DNA of 64,000 nt. Source: Spirosoma lacussanchae (GTDB taxonomy: Bacteria > Bacteroidota > Bacteroidia > Cytophagales > Spirosomataceae). The notes beneath the pieces were generated by a model. That model was given only the letters and a program-made list of their open reading frames with translations, ran no database searches and was not told the DNA's origin. The stretch is from positions 33,323 through 97,322 of the forward strand of contig NZ_SWJG01000013.1 of the NCBI RefSeq assembly GCF_005870035.1, in the 5' to 3' direction. Position numbers and translations under genes: made by a program. Shown here one piece after another: positions 1 to 8,937 of this stretch. Position 1 is the stretch's first letter. Each line of letters starts with the position of its first letter.

Positions 1-1941
1 GTCTTCCTGATGCTGGTAGGCTAGCCCGAGCGCCTGCGTAACGTCGGTCAGCAGGGGGCGGGTGGGCGGCTGTAGCTGCATAAACGAAGCCGGCTGCGGC
101 CGGGCCTGCTGCTGGTTGAGGGTCAGCGTCTGGTTGACCGGCAGATTCCGCAGCGTCTGGCCACTGCCGCCCGGCCACCAGATCCGTAGCGAGTCGATCC
201 GTTGGGCCGGTCCCAGGCCGATGTGCAGTCCTGACTCGACCGACGATTGGTAGCCGCGCTGGCGTGTATGTTCGAGATAGTGGCATTGTCCGCCCGCCCA
301 GACGGCTACTTTAGCGCCCAGTCCTTCGCGATTCCCCGGCCTGCCAACCAGGCTGACGCGCAGAAAGTGATGCGTAGTGGAGTCGGCAGCGGTTTCGGTC
401 GTTTGGTTTCGGTAGAGAAAGGCCTCGCCATTGATATTATTCATAACCAGGTCGAGGTCGCCGTCGCCGTCGAAATCGGCATAAGCCGTTCCGTTGGTGA
501 ACGAGCGTTCTGAGAGGCCCCAGTCGGTGGTAACGTCGGCAAAATGGAGGTTGCCCAGATTATGGAAGAGGAAATTAGGTTTGTCGACCGGTTCCAGATC
601 GGCAATGCGTTTGAGCAGGCCGGCGCGCCGGTCGTTGTCGGAGCCGAAGGTACCTTCATCGCGGTTGTAGCTCGTAAAGTCCAGGTCGGTGATGTCTTTG
701 CGGTAGCCGTTGGTGATCAGCAAATCGCGCAGCCCGTCGTTATCCAGATCGGCCAGTAACGCGCTCCAGCTCCAGTCGGTAGCCGACGTACCCGCCAGGT
801 AGCCAATATCCGAGAAATGAGGCAAAGGACTCGGAGCCGCTTTTCCCGGCGAAGACTCTGTCAAACCCCCGCGGTTGAGCTGAAGCATGTTGCGGACATA
901 CTGAGGCTGGTAGCCCAGGCGCCGGGCCAGCTGAAACCGGTCGTAGGGAATGCTGGAGAACATGGTCTTCTGCCGAAGATTATCGTCGGGCATCATATCA
1001 ACAACCGCCAGATCGGTTAGCCCGTCATTGTTGATATCGGCCATGTCGGCGCCCATGCTGTTGTGGCTCTGGTGTTTGAGCAGCTGTGCAATCTGATTCT
1101 CAAACCCGCCCTGCCGGTTGTTGATGAGCCAGACGTCATTGGATTGAAAATCGTTGGCGACATAGATATCGGGCCAGCCATCCTGGTTAATGTCATTGAC
1201 CACCACGCCCAATCCCCAGCCTTCATGAACCAGTCCGGCCTGCTCCGAAACATCCGTGAACCGAAGCGGGCCACCGGCCGGGGTGTCGTTGCGGAACAGC
1301 TTGTCGCGGCTGCGGGCGCGACCCTGGTTCTGCGGGCCGCTTACCGTATTTCGATTGTAAATTTCCAGCGCGTTGGTCAGCAGGAACATGTCCTGATCAC
1401 CATCCTGATCGTAGTCCAGCCAGGTGGCCTGCGTCGAATAGCTCGAATCGGCCAGTCCGGCGGCCTGAGCCATCTCGCGAAACTGCGGAATACCGTCGGC
1501 GTTGTTGCCGGTGTTGATAAACAGCAGGTTTGGTACGGATCGGTTACGATCGGGGTGGATGGTCGAGATGTACAGATCCTGCCGCCCGTCCTGGTTGATG
1601 TCGGCAACCGACACGCCGGTACACCAGCTGCGCGTTTCTACCCCCGCCGGGCGGGTTACGTCTTCAAACGCAAAATTGCCCCGGTTCAGGTACAACTGGC
1701 TCGACACCTGATTGCCTGCGAAGAAAACGTCAGGCCGCCCGTCGCCGTTGAAGTCGCCCACGCCTACGCCCCCGCCATTGTAGATGTATTCGAACTCAAG
1801 AACGTTGAGCGAATCGGTTTCGGTGATGGTATTGGCAAATCGAATGCCGGTCTGACTGGCCGTCATCCGATCGAAACGGGCGGTTCTGGACTGGCACCCG
1901 GCTAAGCAGGCCGCAAAAATGATGAAGAGCAGGAAGCGCAT
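1..1941 (-). CDS. FG-GAP/VCBS repeat lipoprotein with ASPIC/UnbV domain (3' end cut by window edge)
   Basis: An open frame of 647 codons runs from the ATG at 1941 to the window edge without a stop, so the C-terminus is missing. The start codes for a lipoprotein signal (MRFLLFIIFAACLAGC, lipobox LAGC, Cys16). Many calcium-binding FG-GAP/VCBS loops follow, such as DFNGDGRPD, DINQDGRQD, DYDQDGDQD, DINQDGWPD, DLDNDGLRD and DFDGDGDLD. Near the cut end there is an ASPIC/UnbV-like stretch (GLGAKVAVW, then IDSLRIWWPGG). Such proteins form beta-propellers on the cell surface and are commonly encoded beside SusC/SusD pairs in Cytophagales. It lies downstream of susD on the same strand with a 73-bp gap, so it may be co-transcribed. 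The ligand is unknown. Confidence 0.9.
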   Translation of the reverse strand, partial: MRFLLFIIFAACLAGCQSRTARFDRMTASQTGIRFANTITETDSLNVLEFEYIYNGGGVGVGDFNGDGRPDVFFAGNQVSSQLYLNRGNFAFEDVTRPAGVETRSWCTGVSVADINQDGRQDLYISTIHPDRNRSVPNLLFINTGNNADGIPQFREMAQAAGLADSSYSTQATWLDYDQDGDQDMFLLTNALEIYNRNTVSGPQNQGRARSRDKLFRNDTPAGGPLRFTDVSEQAGLVHEGWGLGVVVNDINQDGWPDIYVANDFQSNDVWLINNRQGGFENQIAQLLKHQSHNSMGADMADINNDGLTDLAVVDMMPDDNLRQKTMFSSIPYDRFQLARRLGYQPQYVRNMLQLNRGGLTESSPGKAAPSPLPHFSDIGYLAGTSATDWSWSALLADLDNDGLRDLLITNGYRKDITDLDFTSYNRDEGTFGSDNDRRAGLLKRIADLEPVDKPNFLFHNLGNLHFADVTTDWGLSERSFTNGTAYADFDGDGDLDLVMNNINGEAFLYRNQTTETAADSTTHHFLRVSLVGRPGNREGLGAKVAVWAGGQCHYLEHTRQRGYQSSVESGLHIGLGPAQRIDSLRIWWPGGSGQTLRNLPVNQTLTLNQQQARPQPASFMQLQPPTRPLLTDVTQALGLAYQHQED

Positions 1942-2014
1942 ATGGCAATATAGGCGTACAAAAGCCTTCCCCGTCTGGAGAAGGCTTTTGTAGCGGCACG
2001 AAATGAAAGATAAC

Positions 2015-3550
2015 TTAATAACCGGGGTTCTGATCCTGCTGGCTCAGGCGGGCGTTGTTGTCGAGCTCCTGTTGCGGAATGGGCAGCAACTCCTGCCGGT
2101 TTCTGACGAAGTAGGCAATAGGCTCGGTGGTAAGCTTGTTCTGGGCTCTCCAGCGCAGGATGTCGCGGTTACGAATCTGCTCGCCCGCCAGTTCGACCCG
2201 GCGTTCGTGGACAATGGCCCGGAATACTTCGTTTTTGCTGTTGACCGGATAATTGGTGGTCGGGTAGGGAGGCATCGCTACGCTTTTGCGGCTCCGAACC
2301 TGGTTGAGCAGCGCAATGGCCGCAGCGGTATTGCCGGCTTCGTTTTCGCACTCGGCCATGCCCAGCAGTACGTCGGCGTAGCGAATGATTTTCATGTTGA
2401 TCCCCGACGTGTAGAACGTCTCGGCGTTTTTATACAGCGCCGTGTACTTGCGCCAGCTTACTTTCTGGCTTACCCCGTTGAACAGTTGCGCATTGCCCTG
2501 CACATCGGCGTCGGCCAGTACACGGGTACCGTTGTTGAACGAGTCGCCAATGAAGTAAAAATTGAACTTGAGCCGTGGGTCGGTTTTGGCATCGCCCTTC
2601 GCCGTGTTCTCGAAGTCGGCCAGCAACGAAGCCGACGGGATCAGGTTACGCCAGCCAATCGGGCTGTATTCCTGACTGCGGGTGGTCGTTTCGTTGGCCC
2701 CGCCGTCGTTTCCGTCGCCGTCCCAGTTGAAGTCGCCAATTCTGGAGAAGCCGATCTCGAAAACACCTTCGGGGTTAAACTTGCTTTCTTCGGTGAAATT
2801 GTCCGTGTATTCGTCCATCAGCCGGTACTGGCCCGAGCTGATCACCTTCTGGAACTGCGTACGGGCATTGGCGTAGTCACCTTTCTGCATGTATGCCCGT
2901 CCCAGCAGGGCCGCAGCTGCCCCAGACGTGGCCCGCCCGAGGTCGTTACCGCTGTAAGAAGCGGGCAGGTCAGCCTGGGCGGCTGTCAGGTCCGCGATAA
3001 TGGCGGCATATACTTCATCGACGGAGGCTCGGGGTTTGGTGCCGTCAACGGCCGTAACTACGCTGGTGTAGAGGGGTACACCGCCCCACAACGTAACCAA
3101 CTCAAGATAAGCCAGTGCCCGCAGGAAACGCGCTTCGCCAACGGCCCGTTTGGCCAGGGTTGGGTTATCGTTGACCGTGGCTCCGTTGTCGATAACGACG
3201 TTGGCGCGGTGAATAGAGCGATACAGCCCGTTCCAGACCGCGGCCGATACCGCGTTGTTCGGCAGCTGGGCGCCAATCAGAATCTGGTTACGGGGCGCTT
3301 CCAGCTGACCACCACCCGTTGCCATGTCGTCGCTGCGGAGGTCATGGGTGAAGAACCACTCGCGCCCGGTCAGGTTCAGACTTTGCCAGATGGCATAGAC
3401 CGAGTTTACACCAGAAACGAGCTGACTACCCGTTTTGTAGTAGATTTCGGTAGTTACCTGGTTGGGGTTGATCTTATCCAGGCTACTGGTGCTACAGCCC
3501 ATCAACAGGCTGAGGGCTACAACGCTGGTTGTTATATATTGACGATTCAT
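2015..3550 (-). CDS. RagB/SusD family nutrient-binding outer membrane lipoprotein
   Basis: This 511-residue protein has a lipoprotein signal peptide (MNRQYITTSVVALSLLMGC, Cys19) and the layout of SusD proteins: a helical TPR-like N-terminal half, seen in LRALAYLELVTLWGGVPLYT, and a C-terminal region ending with RNRQELLPIPQQELDNN, which is typical of the family. SusD proteins sit on the outer face of the outer membrane as a lid on the SusC channel and bind the imported glycan or peptide. The gene lies 57 bp downstream of the SusC gene. No glycoside hydrolase or peptidase gene is next to it, so the substrate cannot be read from context. Confidence 0.95.
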   Translation of the reverse strand: MNRQYITTSVVALSLLMGCSTSSLDKINPNQVTTEIYYKTGSQLVSGVNSVYAIWQSLNLTGREWFFTHDLRSDDMATGGGQLEAPRNQILIGAQLPNNAVSAAVWNGLYRSIHRANVVIDNGATVNDNPTLAKRAVGEARFLRALAYLELVTLWGGVPLYTSVVTAVDGTKPRASVDEVYAAIIADLTAAQADLPASYSGNDLGRATSGAAAALLGRAYMQKGDYANARTQFQKVISSGQYRLMDEYTDNFTEESKFNPEGVFEIGFSRIGDFNWDGDGNDGGANETTTRSQEYSPIGWRNLIPSASLLADFENTAKGDAKTDPRLKFNFYFIGDSFNNGTRVLADADVQGNAQLFNGVSQKVSWRKYTALYKNAETFYTSGINMKIIRYADVLLGMAECENEAGNTAAAIALLNQVRSRKSVAMPPYPTTNYPVNSKNEVFRAIVHERRVELAGEQIRNRDILRWRAQNKLTTEPIAYFVRNRQELLPIPQQELDNNARLSQQDQNPGY

Positions 3551-3607
3551 TTCTGTAAGAAATTTATGGAAATGGCTGCTAATCTGTTTGTTGCGTGTAA
3601 TTAGTCA

Positions 3608-6600
3608 TTAAAAGCCGAGCTGAAGGCCAATCATCATGGTGCGAGCCTGCGGGAACTGACCATAATCGACGCCGTTGGTCAGCGTTGCGTTGGCCCGTGA
3701 GCCGACTTCAGGATCATAGCCTGTATACTTAGTAAACGTCAGAAGGTTAGTGGTTGATACATACAACCGGGCCCGGCTGAGCGTTCCGCGCGACCAGCTT
3801 TGCAGGATACCACCCGGCAGGTTGTAGCCCAGGCTCAGGTTCTTCAGCCGCAGGTACGAACCGTCTTCCAGGAAACGATCCGATGTCCGGGTGTTGCCGT
3901 TCGGGTCACCGCTGACCGCACGGGGAATGTCGGTGTTGGTGTTCTCGGGCGTCCAGGCGTTAAGCACGCCGGTACCGGCGTTGAACAGCCGCAGCATACC
4001 TTCGGTCAGCACTTTCGTTCCGTTATAGATTTTGTTACCCTGTACACCCTGGAAGAACAGCGCCAGATCGAAATTGCGGTAGTTGGCATTGAAGTTTAAA
4101 CCGTAGTTGAACTTAGGCAGGAAACTACCCAGGTTCACCCGGTCGTTGGCATCGATCGTGCCGTTACCGTCGACGTCAACAAACCGCACATCGCCGGGTT
4201 TCGCATTCGGCTGGCTGGCGCCCGACGTGACCTCGCCCGTGTTCTGGTAGATACCGGCCACTTTCCAGCCGTAGAACGACTGAATAGGCTCGCCAGCTAC
4301 AGTGCGGGTAATGTCATTGCCGCCGAAGTCGGCGTTCAGACCAGCAAACAGGGGGGATACGTTCGGGCCGAGGCTTAGCACCTTGTTGCGGATTGCACTC
4401 AGGTTGGCCGATGCGTTGTAGCGAAAAGCGCCCTTCTGTTTGTTATAGCCCAGCTGCAGTTCCAGACCCTGGTTGCGCATGTTGCCGATGTTGACAATGG
4501 GCGACTGGGAGTAGCCGATCGAGGGGGCAATGGGCTGGGGCAGAATAAGCCCGTCGGTGTTCCGGATGAAGTACTCGGCCGTCAGGGTAATGCTATTGTT
4601 GAACAGGCCCAGATCGACGCCCACGTTGCTCATCTTAGTGATTTCCCACTTCAGCGAGGTGTTGCCCAGGCGGTCGTAGAAAACGCCCTGCGTACGTACA
4701 CCACCCAGAACGGCGTTGGTGTTCTGCGCTACCGCAACCTGCCAGTCATAGTCGCCAATACCGTTGAAGCCCAGCGAGCCGTAGCTGGCCCGTAGTTTCA
4801 GTTCCGAGATAGCCGGTACGTTCTTGATGAACGACTCCTCGCTGATCCGCCAGCCTACCGAAGCCGATGGGAAGTTGCCCCACTTGTTGCCCGGAGCGAA
4901 TTTCGACGAACCGTCGCGCCGGATCGATGCGCTCAGCAGGTACTTGCCGCCGTATTCATAGTTGACCCGGCCCAGATACGACAACAGGACGTTCTGGTTA
5001 CGGCCACCCTGCAGCCCTACAGTGGTCGGCGACAGAGCCGATATTTCCCGGATGTCGTTGGAAGGGGCCTGGCCGCTGCCGTTCAGGAAGTTGGAGTTGG
5101 CCGCCTGGCGCTCAGCTACCGCCACGGCGTTGAGGCTGTGTTTGCCAAACGTGCGGTCGTAGGTCAGCTGGTTAGAAATCAGGGGCGACACGTACACGTT
5201 GCGGTTGTCGGTGATCGTGGCCTGGGTGCGGGCGTTGAAGCTTTCGCTGTAGATGGGCTGGAAGGTAAAGTCGCGGTTCGACACGTAATCGACACCGCCC
5301 CGAATGCGGTAGGTCAGTCCTTCAATCAGCTTCACGTCCAGATACGCGCTACCCAGCAATTTGAACTGCTGCGAGTTGGTCCGATCCTGCAAAGCAGCAC
5401 GAACCGGGTTTTGCGGGTCAGACGCGTCTGCGCCATCGGGACCCCGGTAGCCGCCGGGCAGGAACGGATCTGTAACCGGCATGTAGGGCGTCATCCTGAT
5501 CATGTTCTGCACCTGCGTACGGCCGCCGGCGCTCACCTCGCCATAGCGGTCGCTGTAGGCCAGGGTCAGCGCCTGACCAAACGTGAATCGCTTGCTGATC
5601 GTGTGGTCCGAGTTGAGCCGGAAGTTACCCCGCTTGTAGTTCGTACCGATCATGATACCATCCTGGGTGAAGAAACCAACCGACGACAGGAACCGAGACC
5701 GCTCGTTACCACCCGAGAGCTGGATGCTATGCTGCTGAATGGCGGCATTTCGGAATACCTCGTCCTGCCAGTTGGTGTTGGTTTGCGCGTAGGTCTGGGT
5801 AGCACCCGTGTAGATGGGGTCGTTCATATTCAGGAAGCGACGCGGCCGCGCATCTACCGGCGGGCGGTTAGCCGCCAGGGCCGCATCATTCTCTGCATTT
5901 TGCAGCAGCGCCGTACCAAATTGCAGGTACTGGTCGGTATTGAGCAGGTCGAGCTGCCGCCAGGCGCTCTGAACACCCGCGTAGCCGTCGTAGCTCACGT
6001 GGAGCCGACCGTCGGCTTTACCTTTTTTGGTCGTGATGACGATAACCCCGTTGGCCGCCCGCGATCCGTAGATGGCCGCTGCACTGGCATCTTTCAGCAC
6101 ATCGACCGACTCAATATCCCGTGAATCGAAGTTGTTGAGGTCGCCGGTCGGGAAGCCGTCAATGACGTAGAGCGGGTTAGAGGCAAACAAAATAGAGCCG
6201 ATCCCCCGAATACGCACGATGGGCGACTCGCCGGGCGAACCGTTGTTCACAACGCTTACCCCCGGAACCCGGCCCTGAATAGCACTTTCGATGCTGGGTA
6301 CGGGCAGCTGCGTTACTTCCTGCGCGGAGATTGACGAAATAGCGCCCGTTACCGACGCCCGCTTCTGGGTACCGTAACCAACAACAACTACCTCCGACAG
6401 GGCTTTCACGTCGTCGAGTAAGGTAACTGAAATCTGGCTGCGATCGCCAACTGGTACCTCCTGCGACACGTAGCCGACAAAGCTGAACACCAGCACTCCA
6501 CGGGCCGGTACGTTGATGGTAAAGTTACCGTTGGGGTCGGTGGTAGTACCCCGGTTGGTGCCTTTCACCAGAACGCTGACGCCCGGAATACCCTGACCGG

Positions 6601-7102
6601 TTTTGTCAACTACACGCCCGCTGATGTCGGCCAGGGGCTGGGAGGAGGTGGTGGTCCAGCCAATCTGTTCCAGTTTGTCGAGCGTTCGCGACGGTATACC
6701 CAGGGCTTCGGTAGGCTGGCTGGTGCCGGTCTGTACCTGTTCGATTTTCCGAAAAAGCCGGGGCTGTTTGTCTTTATTCGAAACGATGGCGTAGAAGTTA
6801 GGCTGTATTTTCCGGAACGAAAGGTCTTTTCCGGCCAGCAGCGTCGTCAGCTCAGTTTCCAGATTGTTGCCAGACTGGCGGCCCACCATTACCTTGGTTT
6901 CGACCAGGCTGGATGGGTAAATAAAGGATACGCGATAGCGTTGCTCCAGTTCGGTCAGCGCTTTCCGAAGCGTAAGCATGCGGGTGTCGCTCGCTCTGGC
7001 CTGTAAACTGGTGTACCGACTCGTTGACGCGAGCAGCTGTGCTCTGACCGATCCAATTCCGATCAGCAACAGCAGCCACAGGGTAGATAGTATTTGCTTC
7101 AT
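3608..7102 (-). CDS. SusC/RagA family TonB-linked outer membrane protein with N-terminal STN domain
   Basis: The protein has 1164 residues: a signal peptide (about 1-21), an STN secretin/TonB short domain (about 43-108), a carboxypeptidase-regulatory-like beta-sandwich (about 160-231), a TonB-box-like stretch (SEVVVVGYG, 236-244), a plug domain with the SusC hallmark NPLYVIDGFP and IYGSRAANGVI, and a long C-terminal beta-barrel. In this family the STN domain contacts the FecR anti-sigma factor, so ligand binding at the surface can switch on the sigma factor. Gene order sigma-fecR-susC-susD is the standard arrangement. Energy would come from TonB/ExbBD, which are not in this window. Confidence 0.96.
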   Translation of the reverse strand: MKQILSTLWLLLLIGIGSVRAQLLASTSRYTSLQARASDTRMLTLRKALTELEQRYRVSFIYPSSLVETKVMVGRQSGNNLETELTTLLAGKDLSFRKIQPNFYAIVSNKDKQPRLFRKIEQVQTGTSQPTEALGIPSRTLDKLEQIGWTTTSSQPLADISGRVVDKTGQGIPGVSVLVKGTNRGTTTDPNGNFTINVPARGVLVFSFVGYVSQEVPVGDRSQISVTLLDDVKALSEVVVVGYGTQKRASVTGAISSISAQEVTQLPVPSIESAIQGRVPGVSVVNNGSPGESPIVRIRGIGSILFASNPLYVIDGFPTGDLNNFDSRDIESVDVLKDASAAAIYGSRAANGVIVITTKKGKADGRLHVSYDGYAGVQSAWRQLDLLNTDQYLQFGTALLQNAENDAALAANRPPVDARPRRFLNMNDPIYTGATQTYAQTNTNWQDEVFRNAAIQQHSIQLSGGNERSRFLSSVGFFTQDGIMIGTNYKRGNFRLNSDHTISKRFTFGQALTLAYSDRYGEVSAGGRTQVQNMIRMTPYMPVTDPFLPGGYRGPDGADASDPQNPVRAALQDRTNSQQFKLLGSAYLDVKLIEGLTYRIRGGVDYVSNRDFTFQPIYSESFNARTQATITDNRNVYVSPLISNQLTYDRTFGKHSLNAVAVAERQAANSNFLNGSGQAPSNDIREISALSPTTVGLQGGRNQNVLLSYLGRVNYEYGGKYLLSASIRRDGSSKFAPGNKWGNFPSASVGWRISEESFIKNVPAISELKLRASYGSLGFNGIGDYDWQVAVAQNTNAVLGGVRTQGVFYDRLGNTSLKWEITKMSNVGVDLGLFNNSITLTAEYFIRNTDGLILPQPIAPSIGYSQSPIVNIGNMRNQGLELQLGYNKQKGAFRYNASANLSAIRNKVLSLGPNVSPLFAGLNADFGGNDITRTVAGEPIQSFYGWKVAGIYQNTGEVTSGASQPNAKPGDVRFVDVDGNGTIDANDRVNLGSFLPKFNYGLNFNANYRNFDLALFFQGVQGNKIYNGTKVLTEGMLRLFNAGTGVLNAWTPENTNTDIPRAVSGDPNGNTRTSDRFLEDGSYLRLKNLSLGYNLPGGILQSWSRGTLSRARLYVSTTNLLTFTKYTGYDPEVGSRANATLTNGVDYGQFPQARTMMIGLQLGF

Positions 7103-7120
7103 AACAGATTAATTGATTGA

Positions 7121-8113
7121 TTATTGAATGAGAATCTGATTGCCCTTCCGCGTGATACGCAGATCGAACAGGGTGGATAGACCGTTTAGAATGGTTTCTA
7201 CGGAGTTGTTGGGCACGCTGCCCGACAGGGTTTGCCGGCCCAGCTCCGGATTGGTAATGACAACATCAACACCGTATGTTTCCCGCAGCATATCGGCCAC
7301 TTCCTGCAGGGTGGTGCCCTCGAAACGGAGTTTGTCGGCCTGCCACGACGACTGTACCGCCGGGTCGACCCGTTTCCGGTAGTAAATCCGCTTGTTGATA
7401 TCGGCAAAGACCAGATCGCCGGGGCGCATGATCAACTTCTCTTTAGCGCGTTCACCAACGTCGAGCCGGATTTTACCATTGGTCAGGACCACTTTGGCCC
7501 GGCTGGCGCGGGCCAGCACGTTGAACTGCGTGCCAAGCACCTCAATGTTGAGCTTGTTGGGGAGGTGAACAACAAAGCGCTCGTGGTTCTGCTGGTGGGT
7601 AACCCGGAAGAAGCCTTCGCCATCGAGCCACACTTCGCGCGCCTGGCCAGGGCGCCACTGTTCAGTAAGCCGCAGCCGACTGTTGCCGTTTAGGGTTACG
7701 ACGGAGCCATCGGAAAGGGTGAGGGTACGAATTTTCCCAAAGGGCGTCTGGTAGGTTAGCTCAGCGGGCTGGCGCTGGGTATACAGCCAGAAGCTGCCGA
7801 GTGCGATCAGCAGGGCACCCACAAACACAGCCGCCCAGCGCATAGGCTGTCGCCAACTGGTCAAGGGTCTGATAACCGGAGTTGGCTGGGCAGATAGTGA
7901 CTGCCGGGCCTCGTTCAGGCGTTGCCAGAGCGGATCCGCTGCGGGGGCCGAAAGGGGTGAGGTGGTTTGCCAGTTAGGCTGACCAAACTGCTTATCGAGT
8001 CGGTTGACCAGGTACGCACGGCCCTCATCTGTATCGAACCAGGTCAGAACACGCTGGGCTTCTTCGGGCGTAATCTGGTTGGCAAAATACCGATTGAGTA
8101 CATCGTCTGTCAT
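7121..8113 (-). CDS. FecR family anti-sigma factor
   Basis: A 330-residue inner-membrane protein. The cytoplasmic N-terminus (about 1-90) would bind the sigma factor. One membrane span follows (about 92-111), then a periplasmic FecR domain (starting near YQTPFGKIRTLTLSDGSVVTLN) and a DUF4974-type C-terminal domain of about 70 residues (LRFEGTTLQEVADMLRETYGV). It passes the signal from the STN domain of the transporter to the ECF sigma factor. It lies between the sigma and susC genes, 18 bp upstream of susC, so the two are probably co-transcribed. Confidence 0.95.
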   Translation of the reverse strand: MTDDVLNRYFANQITPEEAQRVLTWFDTDEGRAYLVNRLDKQFGQPNWQTTSPLSAPAADPLWQRLNEARQSLSAQPTPVIRPLTSWRQPMRWAAVFVGALLIALGSFWLYTQRQPAELTYQTPFGKIRTLTLSDGSVVTLNGNSRLRLTEQWRPGQAREVWLDGEGFFRVTHQQNHERFVVHLPNKLNIEVLGTQFNVLARASRAKVVLTNGKIRLDVGERAKEKLIMRPGDLVFADINKRIYYRKRVDPAVQSSWQADKLRFEGTTLQEVADMLRETYGVDVVITNPELGRQTLSGSVPNNSVETILNGLSTLFDLRITRKGNQILIQ

Positions 8114-8192
8114 AGGGTATAGGAGTCCGTTTACTCACCATACACCACAGCTTGTAGAAAGTATTATTGGAATCAAAAAAAAAGTTCTGATT

Positions 8193-8780
8193 TTAATGAT
8201 ATAGGCTGCTCAGCACGGCAATCACCAGCGTAGGCAGGTCGGCATGATGCCGCAGGTAGTCGCGCAGAAAGCGACAGGCGTGGTAATAGTGAATTTTAAC
8301 CGTATTGATTGAGATGCGAAGTTGTGAGGCCACTTCTTCGTTGGTCAGCCCGACTTCGGAGCGGAGGGTGAACACCAGCCGGCGCTGGGCTGGCAGCAGC
8401 TGCAGGCCCTGACGAACAACCGAGCTGTATTCATTCAGGGTAATTGACTCTTCTGTCGAGGTATCTGCTTCGGGCAAAAGTGCCTGCCGCTCAATATGCC
8501 GCAGAATGGCCCGCCTGTCGTCGCGAAGCCGGTTGATGATCTGATTGCGCATGGCAGTAGCCAGATAGGCTTTTATCGACTGCGATGCGTTGAGCTGGGT
8601 TCGGTGGGTCCAAAGTTTCAGGTACACCTCCTGCAGCGCGTCTTCGGCCAGTTCCGGATCTTTCACGTACTGAACGGCAATACTGTACAGATAACGATAG
8701 TACCGTCGGAACAGCGTTTCAAAGGCTGTTTCGTCGTGTTGACTCAGACGATACGTTAGTTCGGCATCCGTTACTTCCAT
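8193..8780 (-). CDS. RNA polymerase ECF-type sigma-70 factor (Bacteroides expansion family type)
   Basis: This 195-residue protein has sigma region 2 (FETLFRRYYRYLYSIA, then AEDALQEVYLKLW) and region 4 with a helix-turn-helix (LTNEEVASQLRISINTVKIHY), and lacks regions 1 and 3, as ECF factors do. It should direct transcription of the fecR-susC-susD genes downstream once FecR releases it. The gap to fecR is 79 bp. On the minus strand a TACATTTG box (plus positions 8834-8841) lies upstream and matches the Bacteroidota -7 element TAnnTTTG; no clear -33 TTG accompanies it. Confidence 0.95.
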   Translation of the reverse strand: MEVTDAELTYRLSQHDETAFETLFRRYYRYLYSIAVQYVKDPELAEDALQEVYLKLWTHRTQLNASQSIKAYLATAMRNQIINRLRDDRRAILRHIERQALLPEADTSTEESITLNEYSSVVRQGLQLLPAQRRLVFTLRSEVGLTNEEVASQLRISINTVKIHYYHACRFLRDYLRHHADLPTLVIAVLSSLYH

Positions 8781-8833
8781 GATAATTCGGCAGTCATTCC
8801 CAACCCACTAGCTCTTATAGAATTGATCGTAGA

Positions 8834-8841
8834 CAAATGTA
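8834..8841 (-). promoter_or_regulatory. Candidate -7 promoter element of the ECF sigma gene
   Basis: Read on the minus strand this is TACATTTG, a match to TAnnTTTG, about 55 bases before the sigma-factor ATG. The -33 region shows no obvious TTG, so the assignment rests on the -7 box alone. Confidence 0.45.
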
Positions 8842-8937
8842 AAAAAGAATAAGTCTGGTTAGTATAAGAATACTTTTTATTTGCTGGGTGCAATCGTAAA
8901 CTTGCACTTCCAATCGGGAATTCGCCCCACTTCACGC

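Noticed and set aside
1063..1905. Plus-strand open frame of 280 codons near the left edge
   Set aside because: The minus strand encodes seven FG-GAP calcium loops through the same bases. The plus frame has no protein-like composition.
2003..3604. Long plus-strand open frame of 533 codons opposite susD
   Set aside because: It mirrors the SusD gene, whose lipoprotein signal, family motifs and operon place are clear. The antisense translation has no recognisable domain.
5138..6124. Plus-strand open frame of 328 codons opposite susC
   Set aside because: Shadow of the SusC barrel and plug coding region caused by GC-rich codon use.
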